Positions 52,869-54,422 of a DNA stretch of 54,422 nt are shown here, piece after piece. Positions within the stretch are counted from its first letter, which is position 1. Every line of letters starts with the position of its first letter. The stretch lies in assembly GCA_903840265.1 (NCBI GenBank), contig CAIMFH010000156.1, positions 1 to 54,422 of the forward strand, given 5' to 3'. The notes under the pieces are model-generated. The model was not told the DNA's origin. It did no database searches and saw only the letters and a list, made by a program, of their open reading frames with translations. This DNA comes from an uncultured Schlesneria sp. (GTDB lineage Bacteria; Planctomycetota; Planctomycetia; Planctomycetales; Planctomycetaceae). The position numbers and the translations under genes were made by a program.

Positions 52869-54272
52869 CTATTTCGATCCTTTGATCTCTTCGGCAGGGA
52901 CGCTGAACATTCCCATGCCTCCGCCCATGCCACCCATTCCCATGCCGCCCATGCCACCTCCCATACCGCCACCCATTCCACCGCCCATCCCCATGCCGCC
53001 ACCCATCCCTCCGCCCATTCCACCACCCATGCCCCCCATCATCGGTGCTTGAGGAGTCCGAATCGGAATGACGAGATCCGCAACGGGATAGACTCGAGCC
53101 GACATCTTTTCGTCGGCCTTGGCCTGCGTCGTGATCTTCATCACTTCGTCTTCGATGATGTAGGTCAGCCCCAGAGGTTCCAGCATCAGCCGCAAGGCGC
53201 TGCGCAGCGAAATACCGGTCATCACCAAGGTGATCTGTTGATCGGTGGCGACACCTTCATCCTGCAAGGCCTGCTTATCCAACCAGATTTCGATGTGGTG
53301 CAGATCCTCCAGATAGTTCAACGCTTCTTCGAGTGGGTTATCCGTAAACGAAACTTCAGTCGTCTCGGTCAATGATTTCTGAATGCGTTTTTCATTGGGC
53401 GTGCTCTTCTTCAGATCGACCGTCGCATGTTGTTTGCGACGTTCGGAAAGAGCTTTCCAGACTGAAGCCGGAGGGAACCGCAGCGGCGGTTCGTCGGGAA
53501 ACGGAATGTGCGACAATTCGACCTGATGCATTGCCTCCAAGAACTCGTCCGCACGTCGTGCTCGCAAACGGTAAGCACGTGTCAGCTGGAGTGCCGATTC
53601 TGCATCGAAACGAGCGGCCGTGGACGATCCTTCCCCAGGTCGCATATCGATCGCGACATCGGCGACGAGTTGCGCTTCCGCATAGGCATCGTCACGACCG
53701 TGACGCCCTTCCTGCATCAACGATCGGACTCGGTCGATTAAATTCTCCAATCGTTCTTCATCGAGCATCGCCTGTTCCGACAGCCGGGCCTGGGCTTCTT
53801 GCTGAGCCCGACGTTCCAGCGCTCGAGTCAGTTGCTGTTGCAGCTGATCTTGTTTGACCTCTTGCTGCTGAATCGTGCTCTCCAACTGCTTTTGCATGCG
53901 CAGTCGATCTTCGGGCCCGATATCGATCGCAGCCTTGACCGAGCCGAGTGACTGCTTCAAGGCCGCGAGTCCGAATGCGGGATCATCGCTTTCCCGGGCC
54001 GTTTCGATCGCGTGACTGACTTCATTGCGAAGCTTCTCGGTCAGCAGTCGCGTCATTTCCTGTTGATTTTCCAACAGGCTGGCATTGGGATCCGGGGCCG
54101 CCTGCAAGTCTTGGTCGCTAGCGGGGACTGCCGAAGCGGCCTGCTTGACCTGTCGAATGACTGACTTGTGAGTCACAGATTTCGCGGGTCCGTCTGCTGC
54201 AGCAGGCCCCTCACACCATCCAACCGCGACGAGCGGCAACAACATCAGCGCCTTGGTCGAGTATCGGAGCAT
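52869..54272 (-). CDS. Secreted STN-domain protein with coiled coil and Gly-Met repeat tail
   Basis: A protein of 467 residues with a signal peptide of about 26 residues ending AAADG. Residues about 60-185 are rich in Gln, Glu and Arg (IQQQEVKQDQLQQQL) and form a long coiled coil. A short STN-type domain (secretin/TonB N-terminal) follows at about 305-385, with VSFTDNPLEEALNYLEDLHHIEIWLD and LVMTGISLRSALRLMLEPLGLTYIIED. Residues about 408-455 are a low-complexity tail of GMGGGMGGG-type repeats before a short end GSK. Such proteins are numerous in planctomycetes; their role is not established and no secretin channel domain is attached here. Confidence 0.82.
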   Translation of the reverse strand: MLRYSTKALMLLPLVAVGWCEGPAAADGPAKSVTHKSVIRQVKQAASAVPASDQDLQAAPDPNASLLENQQEMTRLLTEKLRNEVSHAIETARESDDPAFGLAALKQSLGSVKAAIDIGPEDRLRMQKQLESTIQQQEVKQDQLQQQLTRALERRAQQEAQARLSEQAMLDEERLENLIDRVRSLMQEGRHGRDDAYAEAQLVADVAIDMRPGEGSSTAARFDAESALQLTRAYRLRARRADEFLEAMHQVELSHIPFPDEPPLRFPPASVWKALSERRKQHATVDLKKSTPNEKRIQKSLTETTEVSFTDNPLEEALNYLEDLHHIEIWLDKQALQDEGVATDQQITLVMTGISLRSALRLMLEPLGLTYIIEDEVMKITTQAKADEKMSARVYPVADLVIPIRTPQAPMMGGMGGGMGGGMGGGMGMGGGMGGGMGGGMGGMGMGGMGGGMGMFSVPAEEIKGSK

Positions 54273-54386
54273 CTCACCTCACCCTAGCAGCCCGTGGTGA
54301 AAGTCGGGATTGACCGTTGACGCATGAAAAATTAGCGCTACCCTATGGCCGCCGTTTGTGGTCGGGTTCATAGGGAGGTTGGTTGA

Positions 54387-54422
54387 ATGGCGATGGGTCG
54401 GCGGAAACAGGAGCGTCAAGAG
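54387..54422 (+). CDS. Start of a transposase-like gene, cut by the window edge
   Basis: GGGAGG at 54373-54378 stands 8 bases before an ATG that opens MAMGRRKQERQE, after which the window ends. This N-terminus resembles IS1182/IS5-type transposases of planctomycetes. Twelve codons are too few for certainty. Confidence 0.4.
   Translation, partial: MAMGRRKQERQE

Overview
The window looks like a chromosomal stretch of a planctomycete, probably near the Planctomycetales. This is inferred from protein style and not from an rRNA gene. Support comes from a double-length fused UvrA, RDD-domain membrane proteins with large ectodomains, a PQQ-type beta-propeller, secreted and lipoprotein genes of no known family, very short or GTG/TTG-started genes, and repeat-rich spacers. 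I saw no rRNA, tRNA, CRISPR array or intact insertion sequence. A transposase-like reading frame starts in the last 36 bases.

Layout. 1-2530: a decayed AAA/ABC-type ATPase fragment, hairpins, and a DUF3987-type primase/helicase-like protein whose P-loop is lost; this resembles the edge of a degraded mobile island. 2944-4501: two DUF1801 proteins around an uncharacterised small protein. 4512-12405 (minus): a 2416-residue tandem UvrA with an unexplained C-terminal domain, and a small zinc-ribbon protein. 12619-13731 (minus): a CpaF/TadA secretion ATPase. 13940-21763: two paralogous RDD membrane proteins bracketing a secreted tandem-repeat protein, three small unknown minus-strand genes and a secreted alpha/beta hydrolase. 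21856-24973: an AIM24 protein, diverging from an ECF sigma / small membrane protein / signal peptidase I operon. 25017-30247 (minus): PQQ-like propeller, DUF2071 protein, GT39-type membrane protein, LOG-family protein. 30548-32070: a small basic protein and a lipoprotein.

32647-36850 is a complete sulfate uptake operon: binding lipoprotein, CysT, CysW, CysA and a YezD-like DUF2292 protein. A CysH-type sulfonucleotide reductase lies separately at 50407-51198, so sulfate import and reduction are both encoded here. 37118-42483: TerC, ArfB, a LarA-like/DUF2088 protein, GmhB-type phosphatase and an ECF sigma factor with a C-terminal helical extension. 42893-45803: a NatA-like ATPase overlapping a NatB-like permease fused to a CPBP protease. 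46100-50291: a secreted three-domain protein and a third RDD paralog. 51251-54272 (minus): HemQ-like protein, a small unknown protein, and an STN-domain protein with a Gly-Met tail.

The most distinctive non-coding content is a set of dispersed palindromic repeat families. One is a large inverted repeat at 12510, 22908 and 42693. Another is a GC-rich repeat at 21791, 40416 and 51216. A third is a short repeat found inside two unrelated genes in different frames. The spacers also hold degenerate low-complexity arrays.
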